A stretch of 12,709 nt of DNA from Acidocella sp. 35-58-6 (GCA_002281005.1 NCFD01000008.1:1-12709), one strand, 5' to 3'; counted from the first letter of the stretch, positions 1 through 7,646 are shown. Numbers and translations are program-made. Notes: generated by a model from the letters alone, not told the origin.

Positions 1-817
1 ATTTGTAAGCTTGGCGCAGCATCTTTGTGGACAACTCAAACAGCGGCCGGCCTGAAAGCCCGCCCGCCTCAGCCTTGTGCGCACTCTGCAAACTCTCGGG
101 CCGGGAGATGGTGGTGTTGGAAATAATCAGCCCCGCTACTTTACGAGCCGCGCAAACTTCCACCACCGAGGCCAGTCCATCCTCGGGCAAATCCGGCGCG
201 ATTTTCACGAATACCGGTTTGTTCGTGACAATGGCATCGAGAATCCCAACCAGCCGCGCCTCGCTCTGCAAATCGCGCAGGTTCGGCGTGTTGGGCGATG
301 ATATATTGATGGTGATGTAATCCGCATGTGGCGATACCGCATTCACCAAAGCCGGATAATCGCGCTCGGGGTCAGCGCCTTCCTTATTGATCCCCACATT
401 GGCGCCCAGCGCCACCGATGCGCGGTCGGCGCGGCGCAAATTGGCCAAAAACTCATCCAACCCGGCGTTGTTGAACCCCATGCGGTTGATCACCGCGCGG
501 TCTTCCATCAGCCGGAACAAACGCGGGCGCGGGTTACCGGCTTGCGGACGCGGCGTCACCGTACCTGCCTCGATAAACCCAAATCCCAGCCGCCCCAGCG
601 CCGTCACCGCCACCGCGTTTTTATCAAACCCGGCGGCCAGACCAATCGGGTTACGTAAACTCCGGCCAAAGGCGGTCACCGCCAGGCACGCATCATCGCC
701 GGTGGCATCATGCCCGGCCAGCCCGAACCTTAGCGCATACATTGAGAGCCGATGCGCGGTTTCAGGGTCGATCTGCCGCAACAGCGGCACCAATGCCGAA
801 GCCAGGGCCGGGGTCAT
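1..817 (-). CDS. pyrD: Dihydroorotate dehydrogenase (quinone), class 2; C-terminus cut off by the window edge
   Basis: The protein oxidises dihydroorotate to orotate in pyrimidine synthesis and passes electrons to quinone at the inner membrane. I translated the minus strand by hand from ATG 817-815, and the frame stays open for 272 codons to the left edge. Visible hallmarks are GLAAGFDKN (FMN site, about residue 60), the GTVTPRPQ stretch, MGFNN, and NISSPNTP, where Ser174 sits at the place of the class 2 catalytic serine (Ser175 in E. coli). Near the edge come VKIAPDL, SNTT and GGLSGRPL, all expected in order. The E. coli enzyme has 336 residues, so roughly 65-90 residues are missing. The N-terminal helical part before residue 45 fits the membrane-associated class 2 form. 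The start overlaps the stop of the upstream lipoprotein gene (ATGA), so the two are probably co-translated. Identity is near certain. Confidence 0.96.
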   Translation of the reverse strand, partial: MTPALASALVPLLRQIDPETAHRLSMYALRFGLAGHDATGDDACLAVTAFGRSLRNPIGLAAGFDKNAVAVTALGRLGFGFIEAGTVTPRPQAGNPRPRLFRLMEDRAVINRMGFNNAGLDEFLANLRRADRASVALGANVGINKEGADPERDYPALVNAVSPHADYITINISSPNTPNLRDLQSEARLVGILDAIVTNKPVFVKIAPDLPEDGLASVVEVCAARKVAGLIISNTTISRPESLQSAHKAEAGGLSGRPLFELSTKMLRQAYK

Positions 818-1227
818 TTCACATAAACAAGAATATCGGTTTCCGTGCCCGAACTTGCCGCCGTCAGCGTGACATTTTCCGGCGCCACACCATCCCCGAT
901 AATCGCCTGCGCCACCGAAGCGGCCGTGCCAGACAACGCCGCCAGCTTCGCTGCCGCCGCATCCGGCCCGCTGCCCATGGGCGAGACCGACCGCACTTCA
1001 AACTGCGCCGCCGGCTTAATGGCCCGCGCCTCATGCACGGCCTTGGCCACCGGCGTTGCAAAATCCACGGTCCCCGGTGGAATGGTGATCAGTGGCACCC
1101 GCCCGGCGAAGGCCTTGGTGGCGGCAATGCTGGCTGGGTCCGCCGCCACCGGGGCTGGCGCAAAGGTGGCCCGGCTAGGCAGGCTACAGGCGGCAAGCAG
1201 AACGGGCAGCAAAATGATATATCGCAT
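814..1227 (-). CDS. Small putative outer-membrane lipoprotein of unknown function
   Basis: This 137-residue protein begins with a short lipoprotein signal: Arg2, a hydrophobic run, then a lipobox L11-A12-A13-C14. Cys14 would be the lipidated residue and is followed by Ser, which by the Lol +2 rule favours the outer membrane. The mature part is rich in Ala and Pro with no further cysteine. Its C-terminal half (about residues 70-137) looks like a compact alpha/beta fold ending in a strand (DILVYVK). It vaguely recalls CpaD or OmpA-like periplasmic domains, but I see no diagnostic motif and assign no function. The reading frame is open much further upstream, but that extension runs antisense through the ydfG-like gene; the lipoprotein signal fixes the start at 1227. 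A weak GAGACG lies just before the ATG. The stop overlaps the pyrD start by four bases. Confidence 0.75.
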   Translation of the reverse strand: MRYIILLPVLLAACSLPSRATFAPAPVAADPASIAATKAFAGRVPLITIPPGTVDFATPVAKAVHEARAIKPAAQFEVRSVSPMGSGPDAAAAKLAALSGTAASVAQAIIGDGVAPENVTLTAASSGTETDILVYVK

Positions 1228-1369
1228 GGCGTCTCGTTTAGAGCCTGCCCGCGCGCAAGCCAACCCACGGCCAGCCCACGGGTCAGGCCGCGCCGCAGCC
1301 AGGGGGTGCATTTGCCGCCAACCCCCCTTACATAGCGGCATCATCCGCGTTGCATCTTCTGGGGGCCTC

Positions 1370-2134
1370 ATGTCGCAAAAAACCATTCTCGTCACCGGCG
1401 CCACCGCCGGGTTTGGCGCTGCTTTCGCCCGCCGCTTCGTGGCTGACGGCCACCGCGTCATCGCGACCGGCCGCCGGTTGGAGCGCCTGGAGAGCCTCGC
1501 CGCTGAACTCGGCCCCAACCTGCTGCCCGCCGTGCTCGATGTTACTGACCACGCCGCCGTCGCCAATTTCCTCACCACCATCCCGCCAGCCTGGCGTGAG
1601 ATCGATGTGCTGATCAATAATGCCGGTCTGGCATTGGGCCTCTCCCCGGCCTGGAGCGCTGACCTCGCGCATTGGGACCAGATGATCGCCACCAACATCT
1701 CTGGGCTGGTGCATGTCACCCGCGCCATTCTGCCTGGCATGGTGGAGCGCAATACCGGCATCATCATCAATATCGGCTCGGTCGCCGGCACCTATCCGTA
1801 TCCCGGCGGCCATGTTTACGGCAGCACAAAATCCTTCGTCTCGCATTTTTCGTTGAATTTGCGGGCCGATTTGCTGGGCAAGAACATCCGCGTCACCAGC
1901 CTGGAGCCAGGGCTCGTCGGCGGTTCGGAATTCAGCAATGTACGCTTTGAAGGCGATGCCAGTCGCGCCGCCGCGGTTTATGCCGGCACGCAAACCCTGA
2001 TGCCTGAGGACATGGCCGAAACCGCCGCCTGGATCATCAGCCTGCCCGCGCATGTCAACATTAACCGCATCGAGGTGATGCCAGTCGCCCAGGCCAGTGC
2101 TGCGCTATCGGTCAGCCGCACGGCTTCAACTTAA
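1370..2134 (+). CDS. ydfG: YdfG-like NADP-dependent 3-hydroxy acid dehydrogenase (SDR family)
   Basis: This is a 254-residue classical short-chain dehydrogenase that closely resembles E. coli YdfG along its full length. YdfG oxidises serine and other 3-hydroxy acids and reduces malonic semialdehyde with NADP(H). The nucleotide-binding TGATAGFG lies at residues 9-16, and GRR at 34-36 fits NADP preference. NNAG is at 83-86, and the catalytic set is Ser137, Tyr150 and Lys154 (YGSTK), each three positions from the E. coli residues. The YdfG-typical EPGLVGG, EFSNVRF and LPAHVNIN motifs are present near the C-terminus. The start at 1370 is chosen because the Rossmann strand begins at once; the frame is open upstream but that part is antisense to the lipoprotein gene. 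A purine run (GGGGG, 1361-1365) precedes the ATG. It is divergent from the lipoprotein gene across 142 bases in which I see no convincing promoter. The natural substrate here is not shown. Confidence 0.9.
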   Translation: MSQKTILVTGATAGFGAAFARRFVADGHRVIATGRRLERLESLAAELGPNLLPAVLDVTDHAAVANFLTTIPPAWREIDVLINNAGLALGLSPAWSADLAHWDQMIATNISGLVHVTRAILPGMVERNTGIIINIGSVAGTYPYPGGHVYGSTKSFVSHFSLNLRADLLGKNIRVTSLEPGLVGGSEFSNVRFEGDASRAAAVYAGTQTLMPEDMAETAAWIISLPAHVNINRIEVMPVAQASAALSVSRTAST

Positions 2135-2174
2135 AATCGTTGGCAACCAGCCCGCCAGTGCCTACATTCATTCC

Positions 2175-2798
2175 ATGAGTGATGAATTCGACCTGAAGCT
2201 GGTAAGCGCTGCCTTCGCCCTGGCTGCTGAAAAAGGCTGGCGGCACGTTTCGGTAGCCGCCGCCGCCCGCGAGGCCGGGCTTGACCTTGGCCATGCCCGC
2301 CAAAAATTCTCCGGGTGTCACGCCATTCTCAAGCGTTTCGGCCAGCTGGCGGACGCCCATGCGCTGAACGGTGCTCTCACCGAGGGGCCGGTGAAAGACC
2401 GGCTGTTCGACAGCGTGCTCCGCCGCTTTGATTTTTTACAGATGCATCGCGCCGGGGTTCTGGCCTTGCTGCGTGGCCTGCCGCTGCAACCGGAACTGGC
2501 CGCGTGGCTGACGGCGCAAAATCTGATCTCGATGGGCTGGCTGCTGGAAGGGGCCGGCGTTTCCAGCACCGGCATCCGCGGACATTTCCGTAAACGCGGC
2601 CTACTGGCGGTGTGGGCCTGGGGCCTGCGCGCCTGGGTGCGCGATGAGAGCGAAGATTTATCTGCCACCATGGCCGCCATTGATGTAGCCTTAACCCGCG
2701 CTGACCAGATTGCCGCGCGGTTTGCCCCCGAGGGCTTTACGCCCGAGACCGAAGACAGCCCCGACGAACCGGAATTACCGCTCGATACGCCCGACTAA
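2175..2798 (+). CDS. COQ9/TetR-fold protein (COQ9-like or TetR-type regulator)
   Basis: This 207-residue protein has a TetR-like N-terminal helix-turn-helix layout (residues about 9-62: AAEKGW, then VAAAAREAGLD, then a KF-SG-AIL segment). The rest recalls COQ9 more than a classical TetR ligand domain. RLFDSVLRRFDFL matches the helix after the HTH-like region. A KRGLLAVWAWGLRAWVRDES segment (140-159) followed by a C-terminal helix starting near SATMAA corresponds to the tkR-LL-vy-W-D-S-D pattern of COQ9. COQ9 binds lipids and helps COQ7 in ubiquinone synthesis; TetR proteins bind DNA. The sequence does not decide between the two. The ATG at 2175 is preferred over an upstream GTG at 2097, which would overlap ydfG by 38 bases and add no domain. 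No clear Shine-Dalgarno is visible. It lies 40 bases after ydfG and 31 before the phasin gene. The acidic tail (207 C-terminal region) is probably disordered. Confidence 0.7.
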   Translation: MSDEFDLKLVSAAFALAAEKGWRHVSVAAAAREAGLDLGHARQKFSGCHAILKRFGQLADAHALNGALTEGPVKDRLFDSVLRRFDFLQMHRAGVLALLRGLPLQPELAAWLTAQNLISMGWLLEGAGVSSTGIRGHFRKRGLLAVWAWGLRAWVRDESEDLSATMAAIDVALTRADQIAARFAPEGFTPETEDSPDEPELPLDTPD

Positions 2799-2815
2799 CC
2801 AACACCATCCCCCCC

Positions 2816-2822
2816 GAAGGAG
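2816..2822 (+). promoter_or_regulatory. Strong Shine-Dalgarno of the phasin gene
   Basis: GAAGGAG lies seven bases before the ATG at 2830. It settles the phasin start at 2830 rather than at in-frame start codons inside the end of the preceding gene, and suggests efficient translation, as expected for an abundant granule protein. Confidence 0.8.
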
Positions 2823-2829
2823 TCTCCCC

Positions 2830-3309
2830 ATGGCCGAGAAAAAACCCGCTGCCGCCGCGCCCAAAGAAGCACCTTCCCTCATGCCCAAAGTGCCGGCCTT
2901 CATGAAGGATTTTGATGTCTCTAAAATGTTCAGCGAGATGAAAGTGCCGCCGATGCCGGACATGGAAGCAATTCTGGCCGCCCATAAGCGCAACCTCGAA
3001 GCCATCTCAGATGCCAACCGTGTCGCCCTTGAAGGTGCCCAGGCCGTGGCCCGCCGCCATATGGAAATCATGCAATCCACCATGTCCGGCTTGACCGAAA
3101 CGCTGAAAGGCATGTCGGTCACCGAAAAGCCCGCCGAACGCGCCGCCAAACAGGCTGAACTGCTCAAGCAGGCCTATGAAAACGCCGTCTCCAACACCCG
3201 CGAGCTGGGCGACCTGATCCAAAAATCCAACGCCGAAGCGATGGAAAAACTCAACCACCGCTTCTCCGAAGCAATGAGCGAGATGAAGACATTGTTCAAA
3301 AAACCCTAA
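2830..3309 (+). CDS. Phasin family protein (polyhydroxyalkanoate granule-associated)
   Basis: This is a 159-residue phasin of the Phasin_2 type. Phasins coat intracellular PHA granules, limit their coalescence and influence granule number. The N-terminal 25 residues are rich in Lys, Ala and Pro and probably flexible. The core (about 35-155) is a long amphipathic helical stretch with the family pattern: [20 protein letters not shown], then [15 protein letters not shown], then a [20 protein letters not shown] segment and a C-terminal [12 protein letters not shown] stretch. There is no cysteine, signal peptide or membrane segment, consistent with a cytoplasmic surface-binding protein. The start at 2830 is supported by GAAGGAG. 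The gene follows the COQ9/TetR-fold gene by 31 bases. The thiolase at 6430 could supply PHA precursors, but no phaC or phaB is in view. Some phasin-family proteins occur in organisms that make no PHA, so granule binding is inferred. Confidence 0.88.
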   Translation: MAEKKPAAAAPKEAPSLMPKVPAFMKDFDVSKMFSEMKVPPMPDMEAILAAHKRNLEAISDANRVALEGAQAVARRHMEIMQSTMSGLTETLKGMSVTEKPAERAAKQAELLKQAYENAVSNTRELGDLIQKSNAEAMEKLNHRFSEAMSEMKTLFKKP

Positions 3310-3316
3310 CTCGTCA

Positions 3317-3334
3317 TCCCCGCGAAAGCGGGGA
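3317..3334 (+). repeat. Short GNRA-loop hairpin, REP-like intergenic repeat or weak terminator
   Basis: Seven perfectly paired bases (TCCCCGC and GCGGGGA) enclose a GAAA tetraloop, starting eight bases after the phasin stop. The wider string GTCATCCCCGCGAAAGCGGGGACC belongs to a type of short dispersed palindrome that I recognise from many proteobacterial genomes. There is no T-tract on the plus strand after the stem, so factor-independent termination would be weak. It could stabilise the 3' end of the abundant phasin message. I found no second copy in the window. Confidence 0.6.
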
Positions 3335-3392
3335 CCTCCCCACCCTAGCATGCCCCCTGGCAGTTGGCGGGCGCAGGCGCATAAAGTTCCCC

Positions 3393-5567
3393 ATGTCCCA
3401 AGCCTTCGCCCGTAACGCCCCCGTCACCTTCATCCCGGAAAAGCCCGAACCCCGCGCACCGCTGAAACCTTTGCGCGTGGTCTCGGCGTTTGAGCCTTCG
3501 GGCGACCAGCCCGCAGCCATCAAACAACTATTGGCAGGCATTGCCGCCGGCGAGCGCGACCAGGTGCTGCTCGGCGTCACCGGCTCCGGCAAAACCTTCA
3601 CCATGGCCAAGGTGATTGAGAGCATCCAGCGCCCCACGTTGGTTTTAGCGCCCAATAAAACCTTGGCCGCGCAATTATACGCCGAGATGAAAGCGTTTTT
3701 CCCGGATAACGCGGTGGAATATTTCGTCTCCTACTACGATTATTACCAGCCGGAAGCCTATGTACCGCGCTCGGACACGTACATCGAAAAAGACTCCGCC
3801 ATTAACGAAACCATCGACCGGATGCGCCACGCCGCCACCCAAGCGCTACTGGAGCGCTCGGATGTCATCATCGTCGCCTCGGTCTCCTGCATCTACGGCA
3901 TCGGCTCGGTTGAGACCTACTCCAAAATGGTGGTGCGATTGGAAACCGGCGGCCGAATTGATCGGGATTCATTGGCCCAGGCACTGGTAGGTTTGCAATA
4001 CCGCCGTAACGACATCGCGTTTGCCCGCGGCTCCTTCCGCTTGCGCGGCGAGGTGGTGGACATCTTCCCCAGCCAATTCGAGGACCGCGCCTGGCGCGTG
4101 ACATTGTTCGGCGATGAGATCGAAAAAATCTCGGAGTTCGACCCTCTCACCGGCGAGCAAACCGCCGTGCTCGAAAATATTTCCATCTACGCCAACAGCC
4201 ACTATGTCACGCCACGCCCGACGCTGACCCAGGCCATTGGCAAAATCAAACGCGAATTGAAAGACCGGCTGGATGAATTTGTCGCGCAAGGCAAATTACT
4301 GGAAGCCGAGCGGCTGCAGCAGCGCACCACGTTTGACATCGAAATGATGGAAACCACCGGCCACTGCAAAGGCATCGAGAATTATTCCCGCTACCTCTCA
4401 GGCCGCAACCCCGGCGAGCCGCCACCGACATTATTCGAATATCTGCCCGCTAACGCGCTGCTGGTGGTCGATGAAAGCCATGTCACGGTGCCGCAGATCG
4501 GCGGCATGTATAAAGGCGACTTTTCACGCAAATCCATCCTCGCTGATTACGGCTTCCGCCTGCCAAGCTGCATTGATAACCGGCCCCTGAAATTTGAGGA
4601 ATGGGAGAGTTTCCGCCCGCAATCGGTGTTCGTCTCCGCCACCCCCGGCCCATGGGAACTTGCGCGCACCGGCGGGACGTTTGCCGAACAGATCATCCGC
4701 CCGACGGGCCTGGTGGACCCCATCACTGAAATCCGCCCGGTCGAGCATCAGGTCGATGATTTACTTGGCGAGATCAAACTGGTCACCAAACAAGGTGGGC
4801 GCGTGCTGGTCACCACCCTGACCAAGCGCATGGCCGAGGACCTCACCGAATACCTCACCGAGCAAGGCATCAAGGTGCGATATTTACATTCCGATGTGGA
4901 CACGCTGGAGCGCATCGAAATCATCCGCGATTTGCGCGTCGGCGTGTTCGATGTCCTCATCGGGATCAATCTTCTCAGGGAAGGCCTCGATATTCCTGAA
5001 TGTATGCTGGTGGCGATTCTCGATGCCGACAAGGAAGGCTTCCTGCGCTCTGTTACCTCGCTGGTGCAAACCATTGGCCGCGCCGCCCGTAATGTTGATG
5101 GCCGGGTGATTTTATACGCAGACACCATGACCCGCAGCTTAACGCAGGCACTGGGTGAAACCGAACGCCGCCGCACCAAACAAACCGCCTGGAATGCCGC
5201 CCACGGCATCACCCCGCAAAGCATCCGCAAAAACATCGGCGAGGTGATTCATTCCGTATTCGAACAGGATTATGTGACGGTCTCGCCGATCAAGGATTCC
5301 TCGGTTGATGAATTTGTCGGCAAAGATCTTGGCGCCTCCATCACCATGCTGGAAGGCCGAATGCGCGCCGCCGCCGCTGATCTGGAATTTGAGGAAGCGG
5401 CAAGGCTGCGCGATGAAATCAAGCGGCTGGAAGCCCTGGCCCTCGGCCTCGCCCCGCCACCGCCGCCCTCACGTAAACCCAAAAACACCGGCCCAGTGCC
5501 ACTGGGCCCCGGCGGCGGCGGTTACGACCCCGCATTGCGCAAAGGCAAACGCGGCAAGGCAAGGTGA
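3393..5567 (+). CDS. uvrB: UvrABC excision nuclease subunit B
   Basis: UvrB is the damage-verifying helicase-like subunit of nucleotide excision repair; it is loaded by UvrA and recruits UvrC. The 724-residue protein has Walker A GVTGSGKT at 61-68, the damage-gripping beta-hairpin [11 protein letters not shown] from residue 113, DESH (Walker B) at 360-363, the helicase VI motif QTIGRAARN at 559-567, and a UVR coiled-coil domain near 650-685 ([16 protein letters not shown]) that contacts UvrC. It is about 50 residues longer than E. coli UvrB (673). The extra length is an N-terminal leader of about 25 residues and a low-complexity tail with a proline run, a glycine run and a basic end, as is common in alphaproteobacteria. 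The upstream 83 bases contain neither the alphaproteobacterial LexA box (GTTC-N7-GTTC) nor the E. coli type. No strong Shine-Dalgarno is visible, but the start agrees with the family. Confidence 0.98.
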   Translation: MSQAFARNAPVTFIPEKPEPRAPLKPLRVVSAFEPSGDQPAAIKQLLAGIAAGERDQVLLGVTGSGKTFTMAKVIESIQRPTLVLAPNKTLAAQLYAEMKAFFPDNAVEYFVSYYDYYQPEAYVPRSDTYIEKDSAINETIDRMRHAATQALLERSDVIIVASVSCIYGIGSVETYSKMVVRLETGGRIDRDSLAQALVGLQYRRNDIAFARGSFRLRGEVVDIFPSQFEDRAWRVTLFGDEIEKISEFDPLTGEQTAVLENISIYANSHYVTPRPTLTQAIGKIKRELKDRLDEFVAQGKLLEAERLQQRTTFDIEMMETTGHCKGIENYSRYLSGRNPGEPPPTLFEYLPANALLVVDESHVTVPQIGGMYKGDFSRKSILADYGFRLPSCIDNRPLKFEEWESFRPQSVFVSATPGPWELARTGGTFAEQIIRPTGLVDPITEIRPVEHQVDDLLGEIKLVTKQGGRVLVTTLTKRMAEDLTEYLTEQGIKVRYLHSDVDTLERIEIIRDLRVGVFDVLIGINLLREGLDIPECMLVAILDADKEGFLRSVTSLVQTIGRAARNVDGRVILYADTMTRSLTQALGETERRRTKQTAWNAAHGITPQSIRKNIGEVIHSVFEQDYVTVSPIKDSSVDEFVGKDLGASITMLEGRMRAAAADLEFEEAARLRDEIKRLEALALGLAPPPPPSRKPKNTGPVPLGPGGGGYDPALRKGKRGKAR

Positions 5568-5620
5568 TTTTTATCCGTGCCAGTTTGACTGTCCCCCCCG
5601 AAAAGTCCCACTATTCCCTC

Positions 5621-6415
5621 ATGAAATATCTTCCTCTTCTGGCTCTCCTCACCCTCACCCCCGGTCTCGCCGCGGCGGCTGATCTCGCCAGCGCCCTCAC
5701 CGGCCAGGATGCCACCTACACGCTCACGCTGGCCAAGGTGCGCACCCATGATGTCACCGGGGCCACCGGTGCCATGCGGTTTTCGATGGTGGATGGCTGC
5801 ACCGGCTGGGGCACCACCCAGCATATGACCCTGCTGATCCGCAACGCCGACGGCTCGCTGAATAAATCCGTCTCGGACTACATGACCTGGGAAACCAAGG
5901 ACGGCAAAACGCTCACCTTCGTGCTGCGTGAGCGCGACAATGACGGCAAGCTTGTCACCGACGATGCCGGCACCGCCACCCATACCGGCCCCGACAATGC
6001 CGGCCAGGTGGTGTACACCACACCCGCCGGCCGGTTAATGCCGCTGCCGCCCGGCACATTGTTCCCGATGGCGCATACCGAAACCCTGCTGGCGGGCGGC
6101 ACGAGCGGCAAGAAAACCATCGCCGTCCCGCTGTTTGACGGCACCTCAGACTCCGGCGCCCAAAATACATTTATCGCCATTCTCGGCCACCAGGGCCCGC
6201 AACCCAGCCCATTTCCGGTTCTCGCCAAACTGCCAAGTACCGATGTGGATATTTCCTTCTATGACCGTAAAAATTCCGACCAAAACCCGAACTTCCGCAG
6301 CCAGATGCGCTATTATGACGATGGCGTTGCCACCAACATCCTGCTCGATTTCGGCGACTTCGTGATGCGCGGCAAGCTGGACAAGCTCACCATCCCCGCC
6401 TCCACCTGCAAATAA
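5621..6415 (+). CDS. eipB: EipB/DUF1849 family periplasmic cell-envelope integrity protein
   Basis: This 264-residue exported protein carries a typical signal peptide (Lys2, hydrophobic core, AAA before Asp21). The mature part matches my recollection of the DUF1849 family, whose Brucella member EipB is a periplasmic beta-spiral protein needed for envelope integrity. Visible family features are a strand-rich N-terminus, GAMRFSMVDGCTGW (about 50-63), the YMTWETKDGKTL stretch, LPPGTLFPMAHTE in the middle and LFDGTSDSG after it. Cys60 and Cys263 are the only cysteines in the mature protein; EipB forms one disulfide between equivalent early and near-terminal cysteines, so one is likely here too. 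The ATG at 5621 is chosen because the signal peptide starts there; an in-frame GTG at 5564 overlaps the uvrB stop and would put a polar segment before the signal. The ribosome site is weak (GAAAAG). The thiolase gene follows after 14 bases, suggesting co-transcription. Confidence 0.82.
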   Translation: MKYLPLLALLTLTPGLAAAADLASALTGQDATYTLTLAKVRTHDVTGATGAMRFSMVDGCTGWGTTQHMTLLIRNADGSLNKSVSDYMTWETKDGKTLTFVLRERDNDGKLVTDDAGTATHTGPDNAGQVVYTTPAGRLMPLPPGTLFPMAHTETLLAGGTSGKKTIAVPLFDGTSDSGAQNTFIAILGHQGPQPSPFPVLAKLPSTDVDISFYDRKNSDQNPNFRSQMRYYDDGVATNILLDFGDFVMRGKLDKLTIPASTCK

Positions 6416-6429
6416 TCCAAAGGACTCCC

Positions 6430-7608
6430 ATGCAAGATGTTTTTATTGTCTCCGGGCAACGCACCGCTATTGGTGATTTTGGTAAAAGCCTGAAGGAGAT
6501 TCCGCCCACCAAACTCGGTGAAATCGCCATCCGCGCTGCCCTCAAGGCCGGTGGGATCGAAGCCGCTGAGATCCAGCATGTGGTGATGGGTAATGTCATC
6601 CACACCGAACCGCGTGACGCTTATATCTCGCGCGTGGCCGCGGTTGATGCCGGGATTCCCATTGAGACTCCGGCGCTTACCGTCAACCGCCTGTGTGGCT
6701 CCGGCTTGCAGGCCATTATCACCGCCGCCCAGACCATCATGCTGGGTGATGCCGAAATCACCATCGGCGGCGGTGCGGAATCGATGTCGCGCGGCGGTTA
6801 TTTACTGCCCAATGAACGCTGGGGCGCCCGCCTCGGCGATGGCAAGGTAATGGACATGGTGGTGGGCGCCCTGCATGACCCGTTCGGCCACGGCCACATG
6901 GGCATCACGGCGGAAAATATCGCAACGCGCTACCAAATTACGCGTGATGAGCAGGATGCGTTCTCACTGGAATCCCACCGCCGCGCCGCCCATGCCATCG
7001 CCCATGGCTACTTCACCAGCCAGATCACGCCGGTTGAACTGGCATCCCGCAAAGGCCCGATAGCATTTACCACTGATGAGCATGTGCGCGATGACATCAG
7101 CGCCGACAAACTCAGCGCCCTGAAACCAGCTTTCAAAAAAGACGGCTCGGTGACGGCGGGCAACGCGTCAGGCCTGAACGATGCCGGTGCTGCCGTGGTG
7201 CTGATGAGCGGTGCACAAGTGAGTAAGCGCAACGCTAAGCCGATGGCCCGCATTGTCGCCTACGGCCATGCCGGGGTGGACCCTGATTACATGGGTCTAG
7301 GGCCGATTCCGGCCTCGCAAATCGCCCTCAAAAAAGCCGGACTCACCGCCGCTGACATCGACATTGTGGAGTCCAACGAAGCCTTTGCCGCCCAGGCCTG
7401 CGCGGTCTCGCGCGACCTCGCCCTCGACCCTGCCAAAGTAAACCCGAACGGCGGCGCCATTGCGCTGGGCCACCCGATTGGGGCTTCAGGTGCCATTATT
7501 GCCATCAAGGCGATGTATGAATTGCACCGTACCCAAAAACGCTACGCGCTGGCCACCATGTGTATCGGCGGCGGCCAGGGCATCGCGCTGATCCTCGAGC
7601 GCGTCTAA
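6430..7608 (+). CDS. bktB: Beta-ketothiolase / acetyl-CoA acetyltransferase, BktB-like
   Basis: This thiolase condenses two acyl-CoA molecules to a 3-ketoacyl-CoA (acetoacetyl-CoA from acetyl-CoA), the first step of PHA synthesis, or runs in reverse in degradation. The 392 residues show nucleophile Cys89 in NRLCGSG, NEAFAAQ, His348 in GHPIGASG and Cys378 in CIGGGQG. This is the length and catalytic numbering of the Zoogloea ramigera thiolase. Details such as NVIHTEPRDAY, RVAAVDAG, RWGARLGD and GALHDPFGHGHMG resemble Ralstonia BktB, which also accepts propionyl-CoA, more than PhaA. Substrate range cannot be read from the sequence. AAAGGA at 6419-6424, five bases before the ATG, is a good ribosome site. 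It is the last gene of the plus-strand run and ends five bases before a strong terminator. With the phasin upstream, PHA metabolism is a reasonable inference. Confidence 0.93.
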   Translation: MQDVFIVSGQRTAIGDFGKSLKEIPPTKLGEIAIRAALKAGGIEAAEIQHVVMGNVIHTEPRDAYISRVAAVDAGIPIETPALTVNRLCGSGLQAIITAAQTIMLGDAEITIGGGAESMSRGGYLLPNERWGARLGDGKVMDMVVGALHDPFGHGHMGITAENIATRYQITRDEQDAFSLESHRRAAHAIAHGYFTSQITPVELASRKGPIAFTTDEHVRDDISADKLSALKPAFKKDGSVTAGNASGLNDAGAAVVLMSGAQVSKRNAKPMARIVAYGHAGVDPDYMGLGPIPASQIALKKAGLTAADIDIVESNEAFAAQACAVSRDLALDPAKVNPNGGAIALGHPIGASGAIIAIKAMYELHRTQKRYALATMCIGGGQGIALILERV

Positions 7609-7613
7609 AAACA

Positions 7614-7646
7614 ACAAAGCCGGTGGAGATCATCCACCGGCTTTGT
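7614..7646. terminator. Bidirectional intrinsic terminator between bktB-like and degP-like genes
   Basis: A perfect 14-bp inverted repeat (ACAAAGCCGGTGGA and TCCACCGGCTTTGT) flanks a five-base GATCA loop. It lies exactly between two convergent genes, five bases after the thiolase stop and 23 bases from the protease stop. The AAA/TTT ends give a short U-run after the GC-rich stem on either strand, so it can serve both transcripts. Confidence 0.88.

Noticed and set aside
742-1335. 197-codon open frame on the plus strand, Arg/Gly/His-rich
   Set aside because: It overlaps pyrD, the lipoprotein gene and the divergent gap, and its composition is that of a shadow frame in GC-rich DNA.
845-1369. Upstream extension of the ydfG frame to 845
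   Set aside because: It is antisense to the lipoprotein gene, has no family similarity, and the Rossmann fold starts at the ATG at 1370.
1228-1369. Promoter pair TTGCCG (1312) and TACATA (1329) for ydfG
   Set aside because: The spacing is 11 bases, too short for a sigma-70 promoter.
1228-1791. N-terminal extension of the lipoprotein frame (minus strand) to 1791
   Set aside because: The extension runs antisense to the clear YdfG-like gene, and the lipoprotein signal at 1227 would be internal. GC-rich DNA often keeps such frames open.
4748-5236. 162-codon open frame on the minus strand
   Set aside because: It lies wholly inside uvrB helicase motifs and has no domain of its own.
5564-5620. 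GTG start for the EipB-like protein overlapping the uvrB stop
   Set aside because: It would place a polar segment before a good signal peptide; the ATG at 5621 gives a standard signal.
5522-5983. 153-codon open frame on the minus strand across the uvrB/eipB junction
   Set aside because: It is antisense to two supported genes and glycine-rich without a known pattern.
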